Part shown: positions 45,281 through 56,569 of the stretch, in pieces | How the letters are laid out: each line of letters starts with the position of its first letter | Numbering within the stretch: position 1 is the first letter of the stretch | From: Catonia carolina | Taxonomy: Eukaryota > Arthropoda > Insecta > Hemiptera > Achilidae | Assembly (NCBI GenBank): GCA_035578175.1 | Contig: JAQMRL010000006.1 | Coordinates: 28,646,393 to 28,710,392 of the forward strand | Reading direction: 5' to 3' | DNA length: 64,000 bases | The notes under the pieces: model-generated | What the model was told of the DNA's origin: nothing | Seen by the model: only the letters and a program-made list of their open reading frames with translations | The model's database searches: none | Position numbers and translations under genes: made by a program

Positions 45281-45940
45281 TTTTTATGTAATAAGTGATA
45301 TAATAATTGTTTTTTTTTTAGCAGTGCTATTTTTGTTGTATTCTAATTTTATTATTGCGGTTTGTGTTTTTTGGTATAATTAGGGTAATCCTCCTCCAAC
45401 ACGGGCTTTGTTCTTTTGGAGGAGTAGACTAATAAACAAAATAAATAAATAAAATAAAACCAAAGTTCATTTTACATAATTTAGCATCCATAATTTCAAT
45501 GTTATTTCCTTTGGGATTATTTAGCTATAAAATAAAAAGAAAATATTACTTCCCTTAATTTTTATGTTCCGTGGAGAATTTTGAATCATTTAGTAGTAGG
45601 TATTGCATAAGGTATTAGGAAGGCTTTTCTTTTCTACTGCAATTGGAATCTATCCCGTTGGGAGGCTAATGTCATTCTTATAGTACAAAATTCAGAAGAC
45701 GCGCAGTAAGGAAAATACAGTAATAACAAGCATCTGACAGCGACTGCTTGTAACAAATCTTTTAGTAATTATTAATATTCTTAATAAGAGGCTTTTAAAT
45801 TACAACGAAACCCAATTGCTTAAAATTTCGGTAGTTACAGTATACATTCAGTAGTACAAAATGTCAAAGGATTAATTTATTGTAATTAGTATCATAAAAA
45901 AACAAAAGAAAAGAAGTTTTTTTTTAACTTATTTGTCTAT
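45281..45940. other. Spacer, nothing recognised
   Basis: No recognised feature. Confidence 0.45.
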
Positions 45941-45951
45941 AATCAGCCTTT

Positions 45952-46310
45952 TTTACACTCACTCTGTTCGTTGCAGGGCTAAAATAAATAGTTCTGTTTC
46001 TTATCACATGGTCAACCAATTAAATGACTGAATCATTTAAGAACAGAAGAGGTAGAGGTGTGAAAGACACTAATCAGAGTTATCTCCTCTGAAAGTAATG
46101 AATTTCATTATACAGCCAGACCCTGTGGTGAATGAAGTGAAGGTGTCATTTGCAGAGTGGAAAATATGTGCTTTTCAGAGGACCCGGCGTGCTGATAAGC
46201 GTACTTTTCCACTCAGTGAGGAAGGCAATTGTAAACCACCTCACTCCTCGTTTTACTTAGTAAAACCTCTACAGGTTCAAACCAGCCTTTTGGCTGATGA
46301 CCTAAACAAC
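45952..46310 (+). mobile_element. Family C retroposon with target duplication
   Basis: Flanked by AATCAGCCTTT (45941-45951, 46311-46321). It is slightly 5'-truncated relative to the copy at 63108 and ends GATGACCTAAACAAC. Confidence 0.85.
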
Positions 46311-46350
46311 AATCAGCCTTTACAATGTGGTTTTAAGCAAATCATTTTAA

Positions 46351-47153
46351 CGGGAGATTTCACGATGGTTTTGACTCAAAATTTCGATTTTTCGTTTTTT
46401 ATGTTTTTCAGTAGTTTAGGTCGACCAGAAAAACATTAAATTTTGACTCAAAATTTTTATTTTTGGTTTTTTATGTTTTTCAATAGTTTAGGTCAACCAG
46501 AAAAACATTAAATTGCGTCAAAAAAAAAAATGTTTAATAAACTAATTAAGTTTTTATCAGGTTTATACAGAAATATTATCAAGTTACGAAGAATGAATAT
46601 TTTTCGTAATTTTATATTGCTCGTTTTAGTGCAAAGAGAATTTTAGTTCTTAAAATATCTGCATCACTGTTTTTAATATTCTCAGCTGTTGGTTCAGCTT
46701 TCTAAACAACTGTTGATGGGAAATTTACTTTTTGGTGGACATATTGTTTTTGATTTGTGCCTTCCAATTTCTTACCTTTTCCCCTAAATTTAGTTTTTTA
46801 ACATAAGGTACATTTTTCTCAGAAACCAATAAACCTACCAGGCTGAAATTTAAACCAGTAATTTATCTTGTACATGTACATGTACCGACATTTTTTATGA
46901 CTTCCTCAGGTGTTCCATAAGTTAGTAATATGCAAAACACGTAAAAAAACAATTTGTAAAAAGTTTATGTTTTTCGTAATTTAAAAAATAATAATATGAT
47001 TCATAGATTAAATTCAAAAAAATCAGTAGCTCGAGAAGAAACCGGACACCTATATTGTGTAAAGTTTTATTTCCCTATCTTTTACCAATTCTATGAAAAG
47101 TTTACCTAAAAATAGCAAATTAAACATTGGCGGATACAAAGTACAGTCTCCCC
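46351..47153 (-). mobile_element. TTAA-flanked MITE, family T
   Basis: TTAA at 46347-46350 and 47154-47157. The right terminus reverse-complemented is GGGGAGACTGTAC; the left is CGGGAGATTTCAC. It is a reverse-oriented, longer relative of 34202-34928 with an internal duplication of the GTTTTTCAATAGTTTAGGTC-like block near 46400-46500. Confidence 0.85.
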
Positions 47154-47157
47154 TTAA

Positions 47158-47560
47158 GAGAACTAAACTGACGTGAGTGAAGTAGACAGCCTTGGCTCTC
47201 ACTTCAACTAAATAAAATTTGAAAATAAAGTAACAAACTAAGAAAAGTTGCAAAGTTACAAAATTAACAATAACAATGTAAAAGAAGTAAACAGAAAATG
47301 AAGTTAACAATTGAAAAGTAAAAGAAAATTAAATTTTGAAATTTCACTTTAGATTAAAAAGTACTGATGAAGATGAATGGTGAATTTAATTTCGTGTATG
47401 TATTAAAAACGTTGGTCTAAGTCGAGGATGTGATGTTTTTTGAGGCGCTTCGTGTCCTCACTGTTGTCCAGCAAATTTAATGCTAGGTAAAAGAAAAGAA
47501 GTCTGAAAAGATTTTTTTAATGAAATGATAATTTATGTTAATAATTTTAAATAAAAAAAA
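47158..47560. other. Spacer, nothing recognised
   Basis: No recognised feature. Confidence 0.45.
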
Positions 47561-48419
47561 ACTGGTGTGAAACACTCACACAACTTTCTCTTGCCAATGC
47601 AAATAATTAACAATATAACCTAATTAGTAATAAACATTAAATATGCAAAAAGAAAATGAGCCTTAGTTTGGCTTAATAATACTGAAAATCACTCTTTTCT
47701 GCTGAACTAGGCTCTATAAAGAAAAATTCTCTACATAAAAGTTGTACATCTTTTAATTTCCTATAAATTTGGTTATACACTTTTGTCGTAAAATGCATAC
47801 TAACGCTGAAATCGTAAAAAATCAATTTTCTTACACATTTTCGTGAAAAAAAACAGAAAATTGCTAATTACCGCTTAACTAAGCGTTATACAAAAACATG
47901 TTTGAAATAAAAGTTGTAAGATTGTGAATTCTCTACAACTTTTATTATAATACATTTTTGCGCTAAAATGCATATTTACGTCGCAATCTTAAAAAAAAGC
48001 ATTTTTTTACGAGAAAACAATCTCTCAAGAATTTCAGCAGACGTGGCGTCTTCCCTATCTTGTAGAGAATAAAAATTTAGTAAATGAGGCGATTTTTAAA
48101 AAAATTGTAGGAGCCGTTTGTCGATAAAATTGCGAAAAAATGAAAAATGACACTAATAAACTACTACTTGCGGTTGACCGATTTTGATGAACATGTTTGT
48201 ATCCGGTCCGGTAGTAGTATCTAACTTAAGTTTCAAGTTCGTACGATGTTCCGTTCTTGAGATATTCTGTTCACACACACAGACCAATCGCTAAAAACAT
48301 GTTTTTTTGGGTTCAGGGAGTCTGAAAACGTGTAGATCCGGTGAAAACTCGATTTCGAAAAATCGACATGAAAACAATACTTTTCTTCTGATATATGTTT
48401 ATATAGGCAAGAGAAAGTA
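47561..48419 (-). mobile_element. Family H element, complete and best preserved
   Basis: Both ends are clean. On the minus strand the start ACTTTCTCTTGCC is at 48418-48406. At the other end the inner repeat and hairpin appear on the plus strand as GGTGTGAAACACTCACAC, then AACTTTCTCTTGCC. The microsatellite is very short here, so length differences between copies come largely from that tract. Confidence 0.9.
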
Positions 48420-49249
48420 AAAACATTTTTGACTACATAATTAGGTCAGTTGTTTAATTAAACCTAAGAAAATAAACTAGTAAAAAACGAAATAATGAAA
48501 AAAATAATACCATCAACAACGGTTGTACACTAGCACCATTGTTACAAGTTTAATAATGTTTTATTACGAAAACATAAAAATAATAAAAGGCAACGAGTAA
48601 CATTAAGTCTATACAAATTATAACGGTTCATGTCGTATTAGTTTATTAAATTTTTCACAAACACTAAACTTGGTAGAAAAAGTTACGATGAACAGTAATT
48701 CAATATTGTTGAAGATACCGAGTTGCATCTTGGTTAGAATACTGGGACAATAAAAGTAAAAGAGCAAACAGTAAGGTTTTTATAGTTTGTACTTTCATCA
48801 AAAATAATAATTCAGTTGAAAAAAAATCACAGGTTGTTAACCACATCTGTGAATATTAACTTTTACTCAATACTGTAAACAAGCAGTGCATCTACTGTAT
48901 TCTAATTTTTATAACACAGGAAAACATAATAAAAAAATAAATAAATAAACGATTACTTTTAAAATTATTTTGTAAAATTTATGGTTTATTATATTCATAA
49001 AATTCTAATATTTTTAATATAAAATTTCATTAAAATATAAGTACAACTAAAGTTTAAATAACTTTTAACAGTAAAGAAATTATTAAGATTATTTATTAAC
49101 AAAGCATAGCGTCAATTTATTTTATTTATCAATGGGGATGAGAAGATTGTTTCATTGAATTGTATAAAAAACATGAATTTAAAATTCATAATGTTTAGAT
49201 ACTTTTTTATTAACGTTTTTATAAATCATATTTAAAAATAAATAAAAAA
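48420..49249. other. Spacer, nothing recognised
   Basis: Very AT-rich, with no recognised feature. Confidence 0.45.
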
Positions 49250-49337
49250 ACAGATGTGAAATACTTATACAATTTCCCTTGCCAATGTAAATAATTAACA
49301 ATATAACCAAACATTAATAAACAACGTAAAAAAAAAA

Positions 49338-49490
49338 GACCAGCTCCGTGACGTAGTGGGTAGTGCGCTAACCTATTATGTGGAGGTCCCGGGTTCGATT
49401 ACCGACTAGGGTCTGGAAATTATTACGTGCCATCATTACAGTTTCTTAACCTAACATACTCGCTAATATTTTTCCTCTAGTGGTACCTAA
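49338..49490 (+). mobile_element. tRNA-headed SINE, S1-like subfamily
   Basis: Pol III boxes: A box TGACGTAGTGG, B box GGGTTCGATTACC. The body GTCTGGAAATTATTACGTGC differs from typical S1 and is closer to the element at 8858. It lacks the GGACGTTAAACC tail. Confidence 0.7.
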
Positions 49491-49503
49491 CTTAAGTTCT
49501 AAG

Positions 49504-49680
49504 TTGTTATTTTGGTTTTACGTCTGACTGTTCTGCAATTTCTGCTAATGTAGACAGTGGATAATGATGATAATGAAAATTTATAAGAAAATTGAGTGGT
49601 ACCAGACCTGACCGGGAATCGAACCGGGACTCCGGCGTACAAGCCAGTTGTGCTAACCACTACGCCAACGGGCCGGCCAA
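49504..49680 (-). mobile_element. SINE family S1, complete
   Basis: Minus strand. Head GGCCGGCCCGTTGGCGTAGT, B box GGTTCGATTCC, tail GCAGAAATTGCAGAACAGTC, then the AGACGTAAAACC variant. The short direct repeat TCTAAGTT is on both sides. Confidence 0.8.
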
Positions 49681-49969
49681 TCTAAGTTTCAAATTTGTAC
49701 AATATTCTGTTCTTGAGATATTTATTCAAAGACACGCACACAAACACACCAATCGCTAAAAAATGTGTTTTGGGTTCAAAGGAGTCTGAAAACGTGGATA
49801 TCCGGTGAAAACTCGATTTCAAAAAACCGACATGAAACCAATCCATTCCTTCCGATATATTCATATAAGGCAAGAGAAAGTCAAAAAAGTAAGAAATTGT
49901 AACATAGTTGTAAGGCCGGTCATATTATACAACATGAAAATTACAGATTTAAGAGAGTCTGGACCCACC

Positions 49970-50290
49970 GGGAGTCTAGTTGTTAAGTCATCACCACGAA
50001 TAAGCAGTTTAACAGCTGATTTTCGGACACGAAGGTTCTTAGTTCAAATACTACAAGAGGCAGTAACTTTTATACAGATTTGAATACACGACGGTGGTAA
50101 CTGGTGTACTTTGATGGTTGGGGTTCAATTAACCATACTCTCACAGGAATTATCGGCCTGAGTCTGTAAAAGACTTCACCTCATTTACACGTCATACACG
50201 TTATCATCATCACATTGGATCGAAGGGTTGCTTAATATTTCTAAATTGAACAGATTTAAAAGTACTTATACACATCAGGGATAAAAAAAG
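49970..50290 (+). mobile_element. SINE family S2, diverged head
   Basis: Body blocks TACTTTGATGGTTGGGGTTC and GAGTCTGTAAAAGACTTC are present. The head's A box is mutated (GGGAGTCTAGTTGTTAAGTC). It ends CATCAGGGATAAAAAAAG. Confidence 0.75.
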
Positions 50291-50519
50291 GGGAATCGAG
50301 AGTTTAAAAATAATGTTTTATATTTTTCATATTTTTTTCAATTTTAGATTTTCCTTTGTAATTTTATGTATAGTTATTTTACTTGATGATTTTTTTTGTT
50401 TTTAAATAGCGTTGACAGATGGATTTGTCTACTTGGGTTTCGAAAACTTTTAGGTATTTTGCTATAAATTAAATTTATGCTAGCAAAACATTAATTTACA
50501 GACTAGGAAAATTTTCTTA

Positions 50520-50920
50520 AAACACTATGTTTGGAGTGTAGCATTATACAGGAGTGAAACGTGGGTGATAGGGGCTGTAGAAAGGAGAGAATAGAAGCTT
50601 TTTTTAATGTTTAAGATTAGATAGGTGGACAAAATAAGTAATTAGAAGTTGTTAGAGGAGTGGATGAAAGAAGATGTATGTAGCAACATCTAACCAGAAG
50701 AAGGGATAGGCTAGTGGGGCATATCTTAAGGCATCCAGGTATTGTTCTAAAAATTATTGTGGTTAATATTAAAGGAGTGATTTGTAGGAGGAGGCAAAAG
50801 TTAGAATATTTAAAGCAAATTACAAAAGATGTAGGGTGTTGCAGGTATGTAGATATAAAACGACGTGAGCAATATAGAACAGCTTGGAGAATTGCATCAA
50901 ACAAGTCAAGAGATTGACGA
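50520..50920 (+). pseudogene. Non-LTR reverse transcriptase C-terminal fragment
   Basis: Plus-strand translation gives HYVWSVALYRSETWVIGAVE, a stop and frame breaks, then RRRDRLVGHILRHPGIVLKI and RRRQKLEYLKQITKDVGC, then YRTAWRIASNKSRD. This is the usual ORF2 end (thumb plus GHILR segment) of an insect endonuclease/RT-type LINE. It is different in detail from the copies at 9104 and 27100. At least three stops or frameshifts are present. Confidence 0.8.
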
Positions 50921-50946
50921 AAAAAATAGCAAAATCATTTATCATT

Positions 50947-51155
50947 ACTTTCTCTTATCTTATGAAGGGAAGGAAAATATTTTCTTCATTTCGATTTTTC
51001 GAAATCAAGTTTTTACTGTAAATAGACGTTTTCAGGCCTTCTGAACCCAAAAACATGAGTAAAAACGTATACTTTCGGTGAAAACTCGATTTCAAAAAAT
51101 GCAAATGTAAACAATATTTTCCTATTTTATATATTCATATAAGCCAAAAGAAAAT
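50947..51155. mobile_element. Family H mini-palindrome
   Basis: About 110 bp of family H 5' end on the plus strand is followed directly by about 95 bp of the same end on the minus strand. Both outer tips are the ACTTTCTCTT/AAGAAAAT type. This is a tiny symmetric version of the pair at 23425-24741. Confidence 0.75.
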
Positions 51156-51790
51156 AAAAATACACGAAAATAAAAAAAACTGTAGTTATTAAATCCATAT
51201 TTTTATCCTTAAACGTATCACTCAATATATGCAATCCTCTTCTTCAATTTTAAGTACACAAATTCTGGTACGATTAAAGTATATCAGTATTTTAGATTAT
51301 ATACCTAAAATCTCAGGTATATTTGAAAAATTAATTCATAATTTCGAACTTTACTAGGTTTATTAATTTATATTAAGTTTGTGGAAAAGTTTTAACTTTA
51401 ACGTTAAAACGAACATTGCTTAAAAATAGTTTTGGTAATGTCAATAAATTTTACCTCTATTCTACGTTACTACGTAGAAATGTACATAAACGATCTGAAC
51501 AAAGTAGGAAGTATTAAGTAAACATAAAAGCCAAAGCTTACTGTTCTCAGTTAGACGTTGTTTGCATAAAATTTGTTGTCCTTACTACGAATTAAACTTG
51601 AATAAATACATTGTATAATAACCTGTGTGGTATAGTCATTAAAACGGGAGATTATTGTAAAGTCACATGTTTGAATACTTGGAAAATCCGGGCCTGCTGC
51701 CGCTGCAGTCCTGGCTCGCGGTCCTATAATCTTTAGAAACTATAAAAGTAAATTCTATTATTACTTCTTATATGCGTTCAGCTTTGGAAT
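51156..51790. other. Spacer, nothing certain
   Basis: A possible tRNA-like stretch (TGTGTGGTATAGTCATTAAA, 51630 region) lacks a B box. Nothing else was seen. Confidence 0.35.
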
Positions 51791-51794
51791 AACG

Positions 51795-52430
51795 TATTCG
51801 TAAATTAATTGCTGTACGCAGATGACACTTTTATTATTTTTGACACAGAAGACAGGCTCCAATATACCATTTATAAGTTGTAAAACATTAACGCAAGTTG
51901 GGAATGAGAATATCGGCGCAAAAACTATAACAAGTTTGAGATTTTAAATATTTAGGATGCAGGATTTCCTATGACAAAGATGATGACGTGAGTGAAAAAC
52001 TGGAAAAATTCAGCACTGTATGCGATTCTATTCGCAGAAGAATAAGAAAGAAAACGAGACAGGACACCCAAATTAAATTTTATAGAACAATGGCTGTACC
52101 ACTCATAACATATGGCACTGAAACATGGGTGTCATTACAGAGAAATGAATCTCGTATCCAGGCTGCTGAAATGAGATTTTTGTGGGGAGTCAAAGGTTGT
52201 ACCCGGTTAGATAGAGTACGTAACGAAGCTACACGCGCCGAGTTAAGTGTTCAATCACTGTTGGAAACGTTAAGAATATACACGACTGGTTCAACCATTT
52301 ACTTCGCATGCCAGCACACAGAATTTCTCAGCGACCATGGAAATGTAAACGAAGAAGGAAGCGAGGCTTGAAAAGACCTAAAAAGAGATGGATGCTGGAA
52401 CAGGCTATTGAGCCTAATCCTTGACAGTTG
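51795..52430 (+). pseudogene. RTE-like non-LTR ORF2 C-terminal half
   Basis: It begins at the RT active site (LLYADDTFIIFDTEDRLQYT). After frame breaks it continues with FKYLGCRISYDKDDDVSEKL, IRRRIRKKTRQDTQIKFYRT, YGTETWVSLQRNESRIQAAE and FLWGVKGCTRLDRVRNE. It ends in another frame with FNHLLRMPAHRISQRPWK, then RPKKRWMLEQAIEPNP and stop. The longest open piece is 51988-52371. The ending (EPNP, stop) resembles the fragment at 9104 (TPNP, stop), so both come from related lineages. Confidence 0.85.
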
Positions 52431-52452
52431 ATGATTACGATGACTTCTTATA

Positions 52453-53383
52453 CGAGGTGTGGCTATTAAATAACGAGACTGACGTTGTAAAAAATTTTAT
52501 TTTTATTGTATACATAATCACTTATTTTCACCTTCAAAATACACTCTTTCTCTATCCCTACAACGCTCCATGCGAATTTTCCATGGTTGGAAACAGTGCT
52601 GGAAGTCATATTCTGTCAGCTCCTTCAGAACACGTGCCGCTTTCTCTTTTACAGCTTCCACAGACTTAAATCTTGTCTTTTTTAATGCATATTTCACCTT
52701 AGGGAACAAGTAGAAGTCACATGGTGCAAGATCTGGTGAATAAGGTCGATGTTCTAACACTGACATGCTGTACTTGGCTGGGAACCTCTTGACAGATAAC
52801 GCGGAATGAGCTGGCACATTGTCTTGGTGGAGAACCCATGATTTGTCCTTCCACATTTCGGGGCGTTTTTTCCTTACTCTTTGACGTAGTTTAGAAAGTA
52901 CCTCAAGGTAGTAGTACTGATTAGGAGTTTCACCTTCAGGAACCCAGTGAAGGTAAATAACCCTATGGATATAAAAAAAACAATCATCATTGCTTTAAAT
53001 TTTGACTTGCTCACTCAAGCTTTTTTGGCTCTAGGTGTAGTTCGGCTCTTCCAGTGAATGAATTCGCGCTTTGTTTCCCGATGATAAGTAAAAAACCAAG
53101 TGTTATCATATGTTATTATCTTCTAGTTTTCCCTAAAGTGAAATCTGCATTAAAAGGGACAAGCTTTGAGTATGTGGAAGCTGTATAAAAGAGAAAGCGG
53201 CACGTGTCCTGAAGGAGCTGACAGAAGATAACTTCCAGCACTGTTTCCAACAATGGAAAATTCGCATGGAGCGTTGTAGAAATAGAGAAGAAGTGTATAT
53301 TGAAGGTGACAATAGTGATTATGTATAAAGCAAAAATAAAATTTTTTACAACGTCAGTCTCGTTATTTAATAGCCACACCTCT
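52453..53383. mobile_element. Palindromic mariner derivative, complete
   Basis: TA dinucleotides flank both ends (52451-52452, 53384-53385). The left arm (52453-53120, 668 bp) is mariner 3' sequence on the minus strand. The right arm (53121-53383, 263 bp) is mariner 3' sequence on the plus strand. Both termini are therefore copies of the mariner 3' TIR (CGAGGTGTGGCTATTAAATA; the right one has its first G changed). The left arm still encodes, on the minus strand, [20 protein letters not shown] through [10 protein letters not shown] to the ENK end (112 codons) but lacks the N-terminal half. The junction matches that of 37858-38664. Confidence 0.9.
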
Positions 53384-53385
53384 TA

Positions 53386-54295
53386 TTAATACATTTCTGT
53401 TATGGCAATTTTAACTTGAAGTTACGGCAGAAAATGACAAAATGTTCATTTTGGTCAGTTCTGTTGTAAGGTATAGAGGTTTGCACCAAAAAGCTGCAAA
53501 TATCAACCGTATTGAAGCATTTGAGATGTGATTCATAGAAGAATATTTCAAGTCTAATGTGCCTCACAAAGAACGAATAAAGTGCTGTTATTGAGTATGA
53601 AGAAGGTGTTCCATATAGCAAGGAATAGGAAAGAGTACACTGTGGTGATAGCCAACATTAGTTGGACATGACATGGCACAGGAAGAGGGGTTAAAAGGAG
53701 GGAGAAAGAAGTGAAAAGAAGGAGGTATAGCCTATAGATAAAATGACGAAGGGAGGGAGAAAGAAATAGGTGGTTTTAAGGAGTGAGTAAAGGAGGGTTA
53801 TAGTGAAGAGGAAGAGGAAGAAAAATTGAAAGGGGGGGGGACGAAAAGCATTTAGTTAGCAGTTTAATTCATTTAATATTACACTAATTAAAAAATGGAG
53901 AAAAATAATGTATACAAAATTGGCCGCATCCGTAGTATATGAGTTTGCGTTTTAGACTGGAATATGAAAGGTCCCGGGACCAATTTCTCACAGGACGTCT
54001 AAAACTATACAATTTATTAAAACCCACTGTTCCATTACCCATGACATTCCCTAAAACAAGAATATTTATGCGATAGAATACAAAAAACTTAAACTTTCGT
54101 TTTTAAAAATATAAATAGTTAAAATATAGCTGAATAATTCAAATATACTTCCTCAATATCAAAAATACACATGAAATTTTCCGATTCGGATTTAAAAAAG
54201 TTGATAGCCACACTTCTCCCCGTTCAAATCCTTTTGTTTAACTAACAAAAAATTATATAAATAATTTTCTTTTTAATTAATAAAAAATTATAAGT
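53386..54295. other. Spacer with purine-rich tract
   Basis: GGA/GAA-rich sequence at about 53680-53840, including a run of nine or more G's. No gene was recognised. Confidence 0.45.
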
Positions 54296-55030
54296 TAACA
54301 AAAAACTAACCTAAAACACATAAAACTAATTTTAATCATTATTAAATGATGCAAAATGTAAACCAACATTACTTTGGCTTAATAATACGGAAATCACTCT
54401 TTCACGCCAACAAGGATCTGTAGAGAAAAATGCTTAAACAAAAGTTGCAGATCTTTTAATTTCCTATAAATTTGATTTTATAACTTTTGTCGTAAAATGC
54501 GTGTTAAAGCTGAAATCCTAAAAAAATCGATATTTTACACGTTTTCATGAGAAAAAAACAGCTAATCGCTAATGACCGCTAAACTAAGCGTTATACCAGA
54601 AAAATATTTGCAATAGGCCTAAAAGTTGTAGAATTTCAACAGACATGGCGCCTACCGTAGACCATAAAAAATATAGCAAATAAGGTATTTTGAAAAACTC
54701 GAAAGAGCCGTTTTTGAGACAATCGCAAAAAAGCCACGAACAAACTACTACTTCTGGTTGACCGATTTTGATGAAAATGTTTGTGTCGGGTCCCCTCTAG
54801 TAGTATCTAACTTAAGTTTTAATTTTCAACTTCGTACGATGTTTCATTCTTTTGATTTTTACTATATTCGCGCGTGCGCGCGCACACACCCACACAGACC
54901 AGTCGCTAAAAACATGTTTTTTGGGTTCAGGGGTTTTTAAAACGTGTATATCCGGTTAAAACTCAATTTCGGAAAATTCACATGAAAACAGTACTTTCCT
55001 TCCTATATATTCATATAGCCAAGAGAAATT
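54296..55030 (-). mobile_element. Family H copy, hairpin end missing
   Basis: Minus strand, from a mutated start (ATTTCTCTTGGC at about 55027) through a (GC)n/(AC)n tract at 54870-54890 to the AATCATGAG-like block. The middle has a deletion near 54620. Confidence 0.8.
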
Positions 55031-55526
55031 TAAAATTATACATAAAATACTTTGCACACCATCCAAACATTCATTTTTAATTAAAAAGAAAAATCTATTT
55101 GAGTTAAAAAATATTATAAACGATTTTGCAAGTCAAGTGAATTGAATGTGTTATTTGCGCATCATCAATTCACTTGTTGAACTTAGTTTGTGTGACTTTC
55201 CTACTTGTTGCATTAACATTACAATCCTTATTATTTAACTTAAATTTGTGCTTAGATAGTAAATTAACTTGAATGTGAATGACTGCTATTAGTTTATTTT
55301 CTTATACGATCAAAGATTAATGATACAGAAGTACGATGAAAGTCTATTGATCACAGTTCCAATCTTAGATGTGACAGGAATTTATGATAATCAAAACTTT
55401 TTTCATTACCTTCTACGCTTTTAATGAATTGTTTTAAAAAGTTTTAGAACAAAAAAATCGATGTGAAAAATGTAACTTATTAAATAGCTTGCTATTTGGT
55501 AATCAAACTAATACTACTGTTTTCTC
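55031..55526. other. Spacer, nothing recognised
   Basis: No recognised feature. Confidence 0.45.
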
Positions 55527-55534
55527 AATTATAC

Positions 55535-56421
55535 CACGGTTACTTTACTAGACGGTAGAGATCATCAACAATATGCGCAGTGACAAGCCACCCCCTCTGA
55601 CGTCACTGGTCACCAGCGACAGCCGACGCACGATACGTACCGTGTCGGTCTGTGATGTTTAATAGTCTTAAAACGGTCTGTAATACTTTACTAGTCTTTA
55701 AAAATGGTGTGTTGTGCGATTGCCGGGGGTTCTAATCACGATAGACACCAAAAGAAGTTGGGTATTATAAGTTTTACCGTTTTCCAAAGGCCATTGAAAC
55801 TAGATTGAAGTGGATAAATGCTTACAGGTGGGCCGATTAATTTTCTTCTGATAGTGGTCGCGTGTGTTCAGAACAATTCGACGAATCGGATTATGTACGC
55901 GATTTTAAGTCCGAGTTGCTAAATCTTCTATTAAAACGTGACTTAAAAGACGAATTATGTCCTACATTGAAATTTGCCGTTTTGTAGGGAACGTAAAAAT
56001 CTAGCAGAGAAACAATACGCTTGTAAGAAAGTTTATGATATATTAAACTTATCATCTAATTACAACACAGGCAGTTCACAAAATGAAGGATAGCCGTAGA
56101 GAAAGCTAGGCCTCGTTTTAATGAAGAACCGCCAAATTTTAATGTTGCGCATTCAGAGGAAACTGATCTCTTAAAACGTGAAAACGCCGAATTAAAAGAA
56201 GAAAACAAGTTACTTAGAGAAAAACTTCAGGCTGCAAACGAAGGATTATTAAAATTAAAATCGATTTCCCGTGTAAACATACCTAAACCGCTATGTTTGC
56301 AAAAACAATGCAAAAAGCTTACCGTCACTACTCGCCGGCAGAGTTGTTGTGGACCAGACTACGTCATCTTATATCTCACAGCAGCTACGCGTGACCGCTA
56401 CCGTCTAGTATAATAACCGTG
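55535..56421 (+). mobile_element. P-superfamily DNA transposon remnant
   Basis: A perfect 8-bp target duplication AATTATAC lies at 55527-55534 and 56422-56429. The 24-bp terminal inverted repeats begin CACGGTTACTTTACTAGACG (left) and CACGGTTATTATACTAGACG (right, reverse complement), ending GTAG, with two mismatches. Eight-bp duplications, a CA terminus and an N-terminal THAP domain are together characteristic of P elements. The 887-bp length leaves only the THAP/coiled-coil part; the RNase H-like catalytic core and GTP-binding region are absent. The TIR sequence differs from Drosophila P, so this is a different lineage. Confidence 0.85.
55704..56413 (+). pseudogene. P-element-type transposase N-terminus: degenerate THAP domain plus coiled coil
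   Basis: From the ATG at 55704 the frame reads MVCCAIAGGSNHDRHQKKLG. It then shifts to YKFYRFPKAIETRLKWINAY, stops, and resumes as SDSGRVCSEQFDESDYVRDF and CPTLKF before another stop. These are the THAP landmarks in order (C2 pair, FP, W, C..H, PTL). Two zinc ligands are lost: the second Cys is Gly (TGT to GGT) and the CSEH His is Gln. Further on, 56111-56413 is open: ETDLLKRENAELKEENKLLR, then EKLQAANEGLLKLK, a leucine-zipper-like coiled coil as in P transposase. No catalytic domain follows before the right TIR. Confidence 0.85.
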
Positions 56422-56569
56422 AATTATACCTAAAGTAAAGAGTTTTATTAATTTTACTATACATTTTATAGAATCTTTTTCAATATGAAGAATGAGCTGA
56501 TGGTGATACACAAATAGAGCTTGAGGAACATGAGAAACAGATGAAATTACTCCAGATTATTATAAATTA

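Larger units (their letters stand above)
49250..49881 (-). mobile_element. Family H copy, large internal loss, hosting two SINEs
   Basis: The hairpin end (49250-49333) and 5' part (about 49490-49503 and 49681-49881) remain. The middle is replaced by one SINE, and a second SINE sits in the remaining 5' part. Confidence 0.75.

Noticed and set aside
51620..51720. tRNA-like TGTGTGGTATAGTCATT segment
   Set aside because: It resembles an A box, but no matching B box or SINE tail follows.
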